Assembly: GCA_017590115.1 (NCBI GenBank)
Contig: JAGGNK010006648.1
Location: 410,452 to 474,451 of the forward strand
Source: Montifringilla adamsi
Taxonomy: Eukaryota; Chordata; Aves; Passeriformes; Passeridae
Direction: 5' to 3'
DNA length: 64,000 bases
This document shows positions 51,087 through 64,000 of the stretch, in pieces; position 1 is the first letter of the stretch, and each line of letters starts with the position of its first letter. A program made the translations under genes and the position numbers. Under the pieces are notes generated by a model. It saw nothing but the letters and a program-made list of their open reading frames with translations. It was not told the origin of the DNA and ran no database searches.

Positions 51087-54000
51087 CTGCAGGCCAAAAT
51101 GAAACAAAATTCCAAAGTCTATTTTTTTATGGTCAAAGGTGCATCCCAGGATGGTGGCTCTTTTCATCTTCCCTTCCTCTAGCATCTCTTCAAAGTACTG
51201 AAATATACTTTTTCAATATTTTTCAGAAGGCTTGGGAGGAGTCAGGCCTGACTGGTACAGACTGCCTATTACTTTAAACATATCAGTTATCAGTTTCTCC
51301 CTATTTAAATATAGTGATTGTATTAACATTTTTACAAGGGCTTAAGCAATTAAAACAAGTTGTATTTGTCATGCACATTGATAGTTTTCAATTTATTTGC
51401 AGACACCTCCCTTATTTTCTTTCCCTTCATGTTGTTTGTTTGCTCCTATGCCAGTGAGTACTCTACAGTGAACACCACAAATCAATTTGATAAAAGTATC
51501 CACAGCCACAGACAGAAAAAACCCCTCTATCTCTGTTAGAAATTTCCATGTTTAAACCATACAACACAGTTGCGTACCACACTTCCCAATTGGTGGAAGC
51601 ATCTTGATGTCAGGGTCTGGCATAACACGTAATATGTAGCACACAACACCTAAGTGTAGTTCCAGCTTTGGATTTCTTGTTTTTCCACTGTTTTCCTTCT
51701 TAAAACTCTACTGCTTTATCTAGGCATTGTATTTCTGACAAGCTTACTGCTGTTATCACTTCTTACCAGGACTTGCTTGCACTGAGGAAGCCTCAGAACT
51801 ATGAAAGGTAGTGAATGAGCAGTTTTGTTTTCATTTGAGCCTTACTGAAGACTTCTACCTTAAGAGTTATACCTATCTTATCTCTCATTCTCTTCTTGAC
51901 TTGAAAGGGCCTTTTAATAGAAGCTTTCTTACACCTGATTTTAAACACATAAATGCTGCCATAAACATCACCACTTTCCTTCCCATCCTATGATCCTGAA
52001 AGGCATCTGGAGAACAAGAAAAATATTCAAGAGAGAAGGGATAACATAGTTCCAACTGTGATCTTCAAGCCAGGTAACACCCCTTGTTTGGAGGTTTAAA
52101 ATTCTACTGTGCATATTAATTTGCTATCAATACAAGGCCTGTATTATAACACCCTGCAATAGCACACATCTCAAAGCCTTAGAATGTTTCCCATTACTTT
52201 CTTAAAAGGCTGATGGGATCCTGGCTCTCATAAACAACTTCCTGACACTTCCACTAGAATGTAAGGATTTCATTGCTGCTCTTTTTATCTCCTTGTGATA
52301 TGGGAGGCTTAAGGCTCTCACTATTGCATTTCTTTTCACTCCTAAAATAATGGTCACTATTTTTATGCAATGTTTTGAGGCCACCAAGTCATTGCCTTTG
52401 GCCCTGATAGCACTTTGTGCTTGTGACTTTGTGGACCACTATAACCTGTAATGTTTCAGTTGTCTGAATGAAGCCCACAAAAAACAACAGATAAGGTGAG
52501 GTAAAAACCATCAAGAGCCTAACACAGTGTTCACAACACTTTTTGTTTGCTTTTTCCACTTTATCATTCAGTCATATTCAATCTTGAGGTGGAGTATGCC
52601 ATGACACCATAAGGAAGCACCACACAAGCAGTCACTACTGAATTATTTTCTTTATCTTACAGCTTTAGAAGATTTTTTTACTTTGAATTTGTATGTCCCC
52701 ACCTTTATAGAAGTTGCCAGCCCATTTCTACAGTTCTTCTAGCCTAACCCAAGGGAGAGATTACTCAAGGGCACATGAAGATTTACAGCTGTCACCAAAG
52801 TCAAGGTGAGGTTTTTGCTTGCTTTCACAGTTTAGTATTGCTCAACCATACTGTATTACAATTCAACTTTTGTATATAGAAAAGTATGTAATCATTCTTA
52901 TCACTTGACCTCCACCACAGCAATGTAAGCACCCATCTGTGACATAATGCATGCCCTGGGATTTTGGAGGACCCTGTTGCAATCAGGTTGATTATTTACC
53001 ATGTAAAACAACATCACTGTGGACAGGGGTAGGAGTTTCTACTAAAGGAGTCTGCTCCTCGCACCCTTTGGGCTTTGACCTGCGTGGCTTGGCCTCAGGA
53101 TTTGGCTGCACCATCAATGGATCGAGACGTTTCTTCCTCTGCTTCTTCTCTAGAAGAGCTCTCTGTGGAATAAAGAAAAACAGGAAACAGATGAGTAACC
53201 ACATCTAGAGAGGCAGAATCCATGCCTCAGCCACTGGCAATGACATGTCTCTGATCAGAATGTCAAATAAACCTGAAATATTCTCACAAGCTCTTACAAA
53301 AATCCTACACACAAATATCACCATGGTTTTAGAGTGAGATACTGACTTTGATTCTCCACGAGAGGTTGACATGGACACCTCCTTATTTTCTGACCTGTCT
53401 TGAGACTACCAGTTAAATCCTTTCACCCAGTCTCAATTGCAGCAATCCTTAACACAAATAGACAGTTTCAGCAGTCATCCATAATCCAGTATGAAAGTCA
53501 GGAATTGGAAAGGAAAAGGTTTTTATCTCAAAAGTGATCACCTAATCAGGAAAACTTAAAGCAAATAGTTCCTAGAAACCAATGTTGAGAGATGAGAAAG
53601 AGACTTAAGATGGGGAGATAAGTAAATAAATAAATAACAGTAACTAAAATAGAAACGACCCACTAAAAAGAAATTTTATCCACCTTGCAAAATTTTTCCA
53701 TATAGTTCAGGACTGAAAGGAAAGACTGCTAAGCCCAAATGCTAAAATTGAAAACATTATTTCTCCAAGATACATATACATTTGATACTTAAGATTTCCT
53801 ACTGCACAAGAACAGAAACAACTTCTAGACTTAAATCAAGGCAAAAAGGGACACGTTGCCATTTCAGATAGACCTGTTTAGTCCTTAAAAATACAGGTGA
53901 TGTATGAAGAAGGAAAAATAATATTCTAATATTCTGCACCATTATGCAAATAATGTGCAAGCTCCTTACGGTAGATGCAGTTTGTGTCTCTTAGGTACCT

Positions 54001-57000
54001 GAACACCCCTGAAAATTGTTTTTGATGACAGAAACCATTTCTCCATCAAATTATTTTTAGTCTCAATGCACTACCAGGTAAACAATTCACCAGTACCAAC
54101 AGTACAATCCACATGAGACAAAGACATTTTTGGAGCCCTTTTCTCTCCCATTATTCTTTTTCTCTTGTTGGTTTTTCCCTCTGCATTAGCCTTTTTATCT
54201 CAACTGAGATTAGTTTCTCAGGCAACCTGTCCCTGAGGAATTCAACATAACTCAGCCCTTGATTCTTTTTTCTGTCTGATTTTTCACTTATGTAAAAGAA
54301 AAAAAAAAAACAAAAAAAAACAAAAAACCAAAAACCCAACCACCCACAACCCAAACAAAAGCAAATATACAAAACCTCAAATACAACAAACAAACAAACA
54401 CAAATACCTTGAAACAAAATTACTTTTTTTATTTAAACTCCGAATTACCCTTTGAAGACTGGACTGCAGTACAGTAGTGTTTTCTACTGCAGAATTATTT
54501 ACAAAGATTATCCTGCAGAGCAAAAATTACACAGAATTCCAAAGAGATTATCCCATTTGTCTAGAATAAGAAAAGAAAAATAAGCAGTAAAGTCAAATTC
54601 TCAGAAATTGCTAAACACAGATGTGTTTTCTAGGAAGGTAGTCAGACCTTTCAGAAGAATTTACATTGGTTTGTGTTGCTTGTTCCTTTTTTAAATTAAA
54701 GCTGAGGAAAAGTAAAAAAAGTCATGATAGTTTATAATTCTCCAAAGGAGAAAGGAGCATTATACTCCAAATAAGGATTTGAGAAAAATTGTTATCAAGG
54801 CTTCTCTACCTGACAAATAGGCAAGAAAAAAAACAAGCCAACAAAGCTCAAAAAAAAAAACCCCAGCAAAACAGACACAACCTAAAGGCAGTAAGAAAGT
54901 AAGAAAATATACAGCTACTGTTAGAATGCAAAACTGAATTTGGGATCAATATGGGATATAGTAATTTCAAGAGTTATTTAGTGGATCATTCTATTAGATA
55001 AGCTTTTTTTAAACATTTCACTGCTCACCAGTCTAAATTTTAATTATTACTCTTATACACTGTGTTACATCAAAGGGTTTCTTGGACTCACCAATCCAAT
55101 AGGATCAGCTTATATTAAAACAGTTTACTGCTGGTAGATGTGAGTGATCTTCCTTTCTTGCAAGAACCACAGGATAAACAAAAGCGACAAAACTTGATAG
55201 TAACTTAATTTTTTAAAAGAGGCTTCTCTTTACCACTTTGCATACTGAGATAGAAAAAATATGTGCAAATCCACTGTCAGGACAGCAAACAGTAGTTCAT
55301 TTTCTCTCCATACGGTGGCAGAGCAGCCTGCCCTTCACTACCCCGTACTCCCGGCCGTATTCCACTAAGGAAGCAGAAAAAGGAAACGGGTATTTTGTTT
55401 CTTTTTGTCTACTAATTAGCCTTTTCCTTCAGCTCTGTGTTACAATAAAAATTCATATAATATCACTACATAAAACGTAGATAGCTCATGAACAGGACAC
55501 CAGAACACACAACCCATTAAATAAATAACAAATACTAATTATCACTATTTGCTTGGCATTCTGTGCACTCCATGAGTTAAATACTTCCAGAAACACCTTA
55601 GAAAACCATAACATCAGAGTATAGGATAACTAGAGGATCACAAACCACCAACTCCTGTTCAAATGAGCTTCCAAGAAGTCACATGAGAATATCTAGTGTA
55701 CTATTAAGACGACTAGTTTAGCATTCTCTTTCTCCAGCTGTGATGGCAGGAAGCTGATATACAGGAAAGTTCCAACTACTCCAGCCTTGAAGGTGCAATC
55801 CTGTGTTACTTATTGGTTGGTACAGTCCTAACCCTAGCAGGCCATGCAGGATGGATCCTACTTAGGGAACATCCTCTCCTCTTCCAGCTGCCCCTTAGCT
55901 CACGCTGGGGCAGCGGTGACAATGGCGGTGATGGTGGCATCAGTGAAACTCCACGTCAAGAGCAATGCACCACACCAGGTGCATGCAGAAACATGCCAGG
56001 CTTCGTGCTGCCGCTGCACAGGGAGATGGCAGCATTGCACTTGGAGCTGCAGATGCCTAAGAAGACTCAAAAATCTCCTACTAATGAGGAAATAAGCACT
56101 GCCTGAGCAACCACATGCTCTTGCCTCAAGGAAAAGGCAGTAGTCCAGGAGAAAAAAGCATCCTGGCAGGCAGAGCTGGCCCACAGATGGAACTTGATGT
56201 CATGCACAGTTATAAATAATATTTTACTGCAATTACAGGGTTTCCAAACCCATCATAAAGATGGATGGACAGGCATGTCTCTGCTATGGCTTATTCCAGA
56301 TTTTCTGTATGACCAGAGATTCTATATATGATCCTGCTGGATTAAAACATTTTGCATTTTTTAAATTCCAATTCCTATAATTGTTTATGACAAATTAATC
56401 AAGCAAGGCATCAGTTACAACCAGCAGCAAGTCCATAATATTTGGTAGTGATTTCCTATTGACCTTTGTTTCTTCAGAAGGCATAGTACTATTCATGTAA
56501 AAGTAGACTTTAAAATTAATATCCAAAACCTAATTCTAAAATCCTAAATTAGAGATTGTTAGCACTTCTTAAGAAATCTCATTTGTGAAGGGCAAGGAGT
56601 TAAAATATATTTAGTGACATTTTCTAGCTGTTTATTTTGCAGATGATTGCAATCCCAAACAAATCCAAGAAAGATAGAAACAAATTTGCGAAAGGAAACA
56701 AATTATTTAAACTGGCCTCTTCTTGGCGCAACTGACAGCTGCTCTGACGGAATTCCATCCAGCCCAGCAGGTTTTTTTGGAGGAATAGCCATGCATCCCC
56801 ATGGCAAGGCCTGACACTAAGCAAATCACTGTACCCAGCATAAGTAGACAGTGATTATTACCAGTTTATGACCCAAGACCAGTTCTAAGCCAGACCCTGA
56901 GGTTCATCACCAAGCAGTAGACCACCCTTAGTTTTGGAACTTCTTACCAAATGGCATTTGACACTAAATGCTCTTTTATAGCTTATTTGAATTAATTCTA

Positions 57001-57943
57001 TTTTTAAATAAATTGTTTGCTTTAAACAAGTGTCACTTGATAGTCTACAGATAAAGGACTATTGCAGCTTCCACAAATATGACCAAAGATAAATTTTACC
57101 TCTTGACTCTGAAGTATTTTAGATAAATGCCTATATAGACGCAATAATGTTGGTAATAAATTCAGTGCCTGAAGTCAAAGCCTAGCAAACTCAGACGAGA
57201 AATAATAACCAGGTTCTGGTAAAGAGGATTATTACCCACTGCAACAGCTCCCTGAAGACTGTTGTGTCTGGACTTAAAAGATCCTAGCAGAGAAAATGCC
57301 TTCCTAAAACCCATACTTTAATTTGAACAAGATGAGTTTAATTCAAGACAGTGATCTGTGGTCCATGTGAAATGGCCAGCTAGAGAATCATGAGTCTCAT
57401 ATTGTCTAATCTATTTACAAGCATTTGAAATTTCACAGAGAAAGAATATTAAGGGTGGATACTTCATTGCTTTGAAGAATATGGTAATGTAAGCATCCAG
57501 TAAACTGTACTTCAGAAACTGAGACCTATAGCCTAATAATTGACCCATGCCTGACTGTAAATATTTTCACTGTAGGAAACAAAAAAAGGTCAGAACAGGC
57601 TGGAAATCCTTCTCAACAGCAGTGTTAAAGAGATTGTTCTATGGGTGAGCGAAACCATTCCTTTGATGCCTAAAATGGATAATTCCCTGCAGTCTTCCCA
57701 TCTTTTGATTTATTCCTGCTCTCTAGTGACTCAATCCCAATGAAATAAGAGAACATATGAAAAATACATTTATCAAACACACCAAATCTACAAACCATGG
57801 CAAGGTTGACTTGAACTAATGAAAATCATGAAAATCTTTGAAGTTCATTAGACCAACCATTTTTAGCACTTCAACGCCATTTCTCAAGTCTTTAGATTTG
57901 ATTTTCTGTACTTATTTTTACCAGCTTCAGCACTATCATTTAC
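51087..57943 (-). other. TULP3: TULP3 introns between exons 4, 3 and 2
   Basis: Introns 51,087-52,999 and 53,163-57,943. The latter holds A-rich tracts (54,299-54,360 and around 54,850), an AAAT run near 53,624, and a locally GC-richer patch at 55,840-56,170. I recognise no other gene. Confidence 0.8.
53000..53162 (-). CDS. TULP3: TULP3 exon 3, end of IFT-A-binding helix
   Basis: These 54 codons plus one base include [35 protein letters not shown] and end VVLH. This is the conserved basic N-terminal region that binds the IFT-A complex and doubles as a likely nuclear-localisation signal (KKQRKKR). The acceptor is CCACAG and the donor is G|GTAAAT. Confidence 0.97.
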
Positions 57944-57995
57944 CTGATTCTGCAGTTTCAGCTGTCGTAGTTTCATGCTTTCATCCTCAAAGATG
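57944..57995 (-). CDS. TULP3: TULP3 exon 2, start of IFT-A-binding helix
   Basis: One base completes a codon begun in exon 1 (serine expected from human GDS), then 17 codons read IFEDESMKLRQLKLQNQ. Human has VFHEEMMKMRQAKLDYQ at the same place. The acceptor is TTCCAG and the donor is CAG|GTAAAT, a phase-0 junction to exon 3. Confidence 0.93.
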
Positions 57996-60900
57996 CTGGA
58001 AAAGCAAAATAAACAAATCAATTAATTATTGCTATTAAACAGTTCACATTACAAGGACATAGGATATTTTCAGACAACAGCTTCATCATCAAGACTTAAA
58101 AATGACTGTTAGACATTACTTCCATCTCACATGAAGCCAAGACACGAGGTATTAAAAATAAAACATCATATTCTGTCACAAATGAGACTGAACTCTGGTT
58201 TAGTTTCCTTACTAAACCTTTCTGGAAAGACTTTGAAAGCACCAAAGGCTTCATTACTGGTAGATGGATTACAAACTTCTTTTGAGGTGGGGCTAAGAGA
58301 CAGTTTACACCTGAAGGCTTACCACAGTTCAGATCAATTCTGTAAAGTCCCTGCTCCTTCACAGGATACTTGATTCCAAATTAATTCAGTGTTGTCTTGG
58401 AGTCAAACCTACATCATTTTCTCTTCCTGACAGATGTTCAGTTAACTACAGTTAATACCTGAGAGAATCTGTGTTTGCAACATCTGACATTAATTCCTAA
58501 AGGTAAAAAAAGAATTATTTCCCTATTTCAGTATTTTGTAGATAACTTTCATAAGAACTCTGATTTTTTGTTCCAAGTTGTGTTCCATATAGACTTCCCA
58601 TTTCCTTTTGTATGATAGTGAATTATTCCATAAAATGCAATTTAGAGCAGTTAACCCCACAAAGGGGAAAAGTTAATTGACTATTAAGCACATACTCTGC
58701 TGATCACAGTTGTGCTCTTTCCTTCAACACAGTTTTGACAAAGACCTCTCTGGAAGTAAGAGGGAATCAGGAAGAAGGTACTTAATGTGGGAAACAGACA
58801 AACATTATATATTTTATTAATAGCACGCAGAAAAGCAGGGCAAGCCACAATTTCAATTTAAACAGGAAATTCTCTGTCTGGTCTAGGTATCCATAAGTGT
58901 CCAATGATGTGAAGTCACAAGCTGGCAGCCAGTGCTGAATACAACCCTAACAAGGAAAACCAGAGATAGAGAGAGAGAGCAGAGCTGGGGTTTCTGCAAA
59001 ACACATGCCATGGAAATTGGAATACAGCACACAGAGCTAAGGAGAGAAGAAAAGCCTGAGTCCCCTTAACCCCTAACAAACCCACATTTGACTCAACTTC
59101 AGGCAAGCAGATGACAAATCAAAGGTCCTTAAAGACAAACTATCCCAGTAAACACAGATTCTGCTCTGGAAGGTTGAAATATGCAGAAAAAGAGTTCTGT
59201 ATACACATATCATATACAACAACTTGTATACTCTACAGCTGATACTGACTTTCCAAGAAGTAGTACTTTAAAGCAAGTTAAGACTGCCATTGCTTTTTTA
59301 CTCCACAGTTTTCCTTATTTCTATACCTTTTTTTCCTATGAATTTGAAGTATCACACAACAGGTCTAAGACCTTGAAAACATTTTGTTTCTAAAAATTGA
59401 TGTTACTCCTCACATGGACCTGTAATACACAGTATCTTGGGTTCTGAAGGAATGGAGGGCCTGGAAAAATTAGTGTCTTTCCTGAATAGGGATGGAGAGC
59501 TGTGTATCCCCAAAGCAACAGTTACAGTAAAACAGTCATCTTCCCTTGAAAATAGCCACAAGAAAGAAAGAAAAATGCCACTTAAGAAAGAAACAAGCAG
59601 AAGCACATCTACTGAGTGCAGCACAATACACAACAGTTGCCACACGAAACTTCAGCATAAAAGGTGACATGCTTATTATTTATAGCATAGGTGATGGAAC
59701 AGGCCATCTTTAGCAAAGTCTGAAAAACAACTGAAAGTTCCACTTAAAATATTCATGACCAAAAAAAAACAAAAAAAAAAAAAACCACAAAAGGGAGAGG
59801 GAAGAGTCCTTTTCTTCTCATACACCTCCTCACTTAAGAACTTGATGACATTTGTTAACTGCAGATGAGAGTTTGTTATACAGCAATCTACACACCTGGG
59901 ATCAACAGCAGACTTACAGACACGTTCTGATGGACACAAAGGTGTCCTGTGTAGGTACAAGCTGCTATCTATGGTTTTGTTGCTTTTCCTAGCAGAAAAT
60001 GTATCCCCAAGCAATTTGAGTATCTTCTTTAAAAAACCAGAAGAAATAAACACTACCGGTTTAGGAAATAAGTTTACAAGGTTTCCTTTCCACCTGGAAA
60101 ATGACAAAGTGCTGAAATAGCAGGACTCACTTACATGCCTTGTGGAAATCTTCAGTGAAAATTATTTACATGATATGTTAAAATTATTTTCTACAAAGAC
60201 TGAAATAAAGTTACATTACATAACAGGAGCATAACACAGAATACACAGTGCCCCAACTCTGGCCACTTCACTTATGCTTGAACATAAATATTCTAACAGG
60301 TCACAGAGCTTAATAAAAGGAAAAAGATAGTGATGTATTTTCTTACAATTTACTTTAAAACACAGACCAAAATTGCCGAGTTGCAGACAAAACAAAATAA
60401 AAGCAACCATCAATGCTTGCCATTTTAAAGTGCAAGGTTTCACACAAGCAGTAAAATAAAGTCATGACAATGTAGCACTATAAATACTAGCTTAAAAACC
60501 CCTTTCACGCTATTTTTTTACTGCTTCTGCAACTTTCTTCTAGAACTTGTCATTATGAAAACATAATAACCAGTCAAAAAAGATATTCCCACACTTCAAA
60601 CCTTTTTCTACTCCCCACAGCAGAGTTGGTGTTATTACAAACTTTACCAGGAAAACGCTGTGCCAGAGTCACTCCCACAGCTCACCACTAAGGAATGTAA
60701 GTGGTGTGATAATCCAGCTGCAGGCTCCAAACAGGAATCCTCTTTCAGCTGGACTGACAACACACACCAGTGCTCGTCAGACATGCCCACACCAAACCAC
60801 TGTGCCCTTTGCCTTGCTGTTTGAAGGGTTTATGTGCAATAAGAAAAATTAAATATCCATCAGGAATAGGAAAAATAAGCAGAATTTCCATAGCTACAAT

Positions 60901-63900
60901 ATCACAAGTAAAAACAGGGGGAAAAAATCCCTACCACCAAACCAGTTGCCCATTTATCCTTGATAAATAAGAACTGAAAGTTTTCAAGCAGTCTGTATCA
61001 ATGTCCTCTTCCCAACCACTGCAGCACAGCAGCCTGCATGAGATCCTGCCCACAGACACAACTGCTACATTTACCAGAATCCATCTGCAATCCTACTGCA
61101 GCTGCATGACAGGTAAAAGACATGTGCCACAGAGAAAGGAGAGGTCACCCAAAACAGAACATACAAGGAAAGACTACTGATAGTGCAGGATACAGAATAA
61201 AAATGAGAGTGAGAAAGCACCTTAAACAATATTTAATAAAACATGGAAGAAGATAGCAAGATGCAAAGGGGTTCACAGATTTGACACAAATTTACATGGA
61301 GCCAAAAGTTTTATTTTTAACTGGTAGCGTCTCAAATTCCTACTGAAATCAGAATCAGCCTGGTTTTCAATTCATAATCAGAAATTAAAGTGTTGCAATA
61401 GGAATATGCAACAAATTTATTATAAATATATTTGGTCTTTCCTAACCATTTTCAGAATAGCAAACAACCACAATGAAGATGTAACTCACAAATTATTTAA
61501 CAGATATTCATATATGCAACAGAAGCTTCCTTTTTGTGTGGTTTATTTTCCTTTCTGTAAAAAAAGACACTACATCTATTGACAGCTCTTTCAGAATGGA
61601 CATATTTTTCAATATCAATGAAATTCTGGCATTACAAACTGTGGATAAGCAGAGGTAACACTCCTGTTTACATTGCAGCTTGTCTGTGTTCCTGAGTATG
61701 CTGTACTTGAAAAAAAAACAACCAAAATACTTATGTTCTAAGCACTTGACAATAACTACCACTGAATCAGCCAAACACAAACTCACAGTATAATCCAACT
61801 CTGAGAACAATGAAAAATCCTGATATTAAAGTGGAATGTAGAAAATAAAAGCAATCCACCAGCCCAAAAATGTTCTTCCATTCTGTCCAAGGTCCACACA
61901 AGAGAAAGGACTGAAGTATTGAAGAGAGTTCAGGAGAAAGCTGAACAAATTGACCAAGGACTGGAAAGTGCACCTCTTAGCAAGATTTCATTGTATCCTA
62001 CAGTTCATCCAAGATAAAATCAACACACTCCACTGGATTCCATGGATTTGAGGGCACACAAGACAACAAAATCCAGACATAAATAACTGAAGCTAAACAA
62101 ATTCAGATCGCAAATAATTTTTTATTTAACATTGTGACTAATTAACCATTGGATAACTCATGGAGCTATGGCTTTTCAACAGAAAACAGATTTTAATCAA
62201 GCTTCAATATTTTTATGTTAGAAGTTGCTGTTGTAGACTAAGGCTATGGTTTACCTCTTATTTCAGGTGTGGTTATCCCAGTTGGGAGCTAAGCATTCTT
62301 CTTTCAAGTTATGTCAATTAAATCCCCTTTATATACTGACTGTTGAAGTTAAAAGAAAGCAAAAAGAAAAAAAAAGTTTGTCTTTATCATGGATCATGGA
62401 CCAGTTTTGAAAGGAATTGACTGGCTGCTGTGAATAAGAGGCAATAAGCAGAGAAAGTAAGAAAAGCAACAGGAAAGAGCACCCCGTAGAGACAAAATGT
62501 TCTACATGACTGAGAACTTACTGGGAAGACAGATTTGAAATATGTTAAACAAAGGAAAACACCATGCTAGTTTTCCCTACATTCAATAAAATGTACATTC
62601 CTCATATTCCACTAAAGAAATACTATACTCAGTTTCTCCTCCTAAACAAACAATGCAGCAAAGACTTGCAGATTTAAAGGCTTCCCAGTGAGCTAAATCT
62701 ATCCTGCAATTCAAGTAGTTAAAGGTTTGGTAAAGAAAAAGTAAGGTTGGCTGCCTCTTTTAGGAGGAAGGTCAAACTAGCTGACAGAAGCAAACCCCAC
62801 TTGAACCTTAAATGAAAATCTGACCCAAGAGAAGGAAAGACAGCTTGTTTGGCTTTGAACTGTCCTAAACATCTTTACAGCACGTACCAGCACTGTACAT
62901 GCACTCAATTATTGGTGAGAGAAACCTATTTGTGCACAGCTCTAGGGAAGGTGTTAAAATTTCAGATAGTCCATAGTTTGGCAGAGAGATTCAGGGCAAG
63001 TGTCCAGCAGAAACTTCTACATTATTTTAAAGGGAACTGGACCTTGCCTTTACTGTGCCTTGTTACAAAAAAACTTGATATTTTTGTATTGGTCTGACAT
63101 AGAAATCTTTTCAATAAACACAATCTTTAGATACCAGTGGGAATATGAATCTATATATTAATAATCAAGCTCACCAAATTTTCAGTTGTTTCCATTGCTC
63201 TACTTCTTTCAAATGAGCTCCAAGGCACAATAACACCATTTTTGTCCACAAATCTTCCCAGTTTCCCAATATTTTGTGTTCCATTGCTCACTCTACACAG
63301 GACTGCTTTCATCAAGATCCTTACAGAGCTCATGTAATTTCTTTTTCCTTTGCAGGACAGTTTATTAATGTGGTAGCAGCATTTATATCTCTGAGCAATA
63401 CTCCCAGAACTTAAAAATCAGGGGATGAGAAGAACATGCCTTGTGTCCCACATCTTCATCCACTGGATTTTATTTTTAGCTGTAGAAGTGCAAGTAAAAG
63501 CAACTTCAGTAAGAAATGTTGAGTCAGCCGGTGTGAAAGTGTTTTGACTCTTAACCCTCCAATAAACTTTCCTGTGGATTATTCTCATCTGAACTACAGC
63601 TATGAAAGAAAACAGAAGTTGTAGAAAAAAACATTAGTTAAAGAACAATTCCTATCTTCCAAAAGATAGATTCCAACAAAAATCACAATACTGTCTCTGG
63701 AAACTGGTTGAGGAACAAAATTTATCTGTAATGCACCTTCCAATCCACAAAAGGGTGGAGTTCTGACATCTGCTGTAATTGCATGTTTTTGGGAAAATGC
63801 ATAGCATACCACCCATAAGAGTGAAGGTTACCAAATTTTTCTGCCTTCCCCAAGGCAGAAGAGTGGGGTTTTCTGGCAAACACAGGATATTTTCCTTCAT

Positions 63901-64000
63901 AATTAATAACCAGTAAGTCTTCCAAAGTAAACTGATCTGCTGCAAGTCAGCCATGAAATGCCACACCTATTTCTAAGTGACACTGCTGAAGTTGCATCAA
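57996..64000 (-). other. TULP3: TULP3 intron 1 (continues off window)
   Basis: Six kilobases of AT-rich DNA with no CpG island and no segment resembling the human exon-1 peptide, so exon 1 lies beyond the right edge. It contains a short GA run near 58,963, an A-rich tract at 59,761-59,785 and no transposon that I can name. Confidence 0.75.

Larger units (their letters stand above)
38838..64000 (-). other. TULP3: TULP3 gene, exon 2 to poly(A) site
   Basis: TULP3 links phosphoinositides to the intraflagellar transport A complex and brings receptors such as GPR161 into primary cilia, which restrains Hedgehog signalling. Ten exons on the minus strand join without a break in frame into 450 codons plus one base. 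Human TULP3 has 442 residues, with about 14 from exon 1. The order is the IFT-A-binding basic helix, an acidic and serine-rich linker with low conservation, then the C-terminal tubby barrel with its phosphoinositide-binding basic patch (AGRKRKKSK). Both tubby signatures are present: [14 protein letters not shown] and [16 protein letters not shown]. Exon 1 (human MEASRCRLSPSGDS) and its CpG promoter are not found up to 64,000. TULP3 is preferred over TUB, TULP1 and TULP2 because the N-terminal VQPNPEA and EEQTPLV blocks match it. Confidence 0.97.

Noticed and set aside
55813..56106. 97-codon plus-strand frame in TULP3 intron 2
   Set aside because: It begins at a TTG, has no recognisable domain, and the opposite strand is equally open. 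Kept only as a composition anomaly.
58000..64000. Search for TULP3 exon 1
   Set aside because: No CpG-rich segment and no stretch resembling the human start peptide on the minus strand, so it must lie outside the window.

Overview
This is vertebrate nuclear DNA, most probably from a bird. The main reasons are truncated CR1-type LINE fragments ending in the usual TTCTGTGATTCT-like tail, a few worn L2/MIR-type relics, no recent SINE crowd, compact introns, one sharp CpG island in AT-rich surroundings, and two proteins that track their mammalian orthologues exon by exon. A songbird-like genome is possible, but the sequence does not settle it.

Two protein-coding genes lie head to tail on the minus strand. 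From the right edge leftwards, the first is TULP3 (tubby-like protein 3). Exons 2-11 are present (57,995 down to the stop codon at 40,879). Every junction is GT-AG and keeps frame, giving 450 complete codons. Exon 1 is not seen and must lie beyond 64,000. A 3' UTR of about 2 kb runs to poly(A) signals near 38,860 and 38,640. About 3 kb further on is the CpG-island promoter of TEAD4 (about 34,640-35,870), with a probable first exon ending in a consensus donor at 35,272. TEAD4 continues with coding exons at 20,844-21,098, 4,473-4,537 and 3,779-3,841. These encode the N-terminus and the whole TEA DNA-binding domain. The coactivator-binding half of the protein lies off the left edge.

TEAD4 coding begins at a non-AUG (UUG) codon, as in human TEAD4. 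The most interesting item is inside TEAD4 intron 1. A CpG-retaining patch at 26,185-26,287 holds an AUG, 34 open codons and a consensus GTGAGT donor whose phase joins exactly in frame to the TEA exon. It is a candidate alternative first coding exon that would give TEAD4 an AUG-initiated N-terminus 44 residues longer. An in-frame stop lies upstream of that AUG. An octamer/SOX-like motif and a decayed tRNA-Ser-like sequence lie just upstream of the patch.

The rest is intron and intergenic DNA with CR1, L2 and MIR-type relics, short tandem repeats and A/T tracts. The two genes have no known joint function: TULP3 carries receptors into cilia, and TEAD4 is the DNA-binding partner of YAP/TAZ. Their adjacency and shared orientation match the human 12p13 order.
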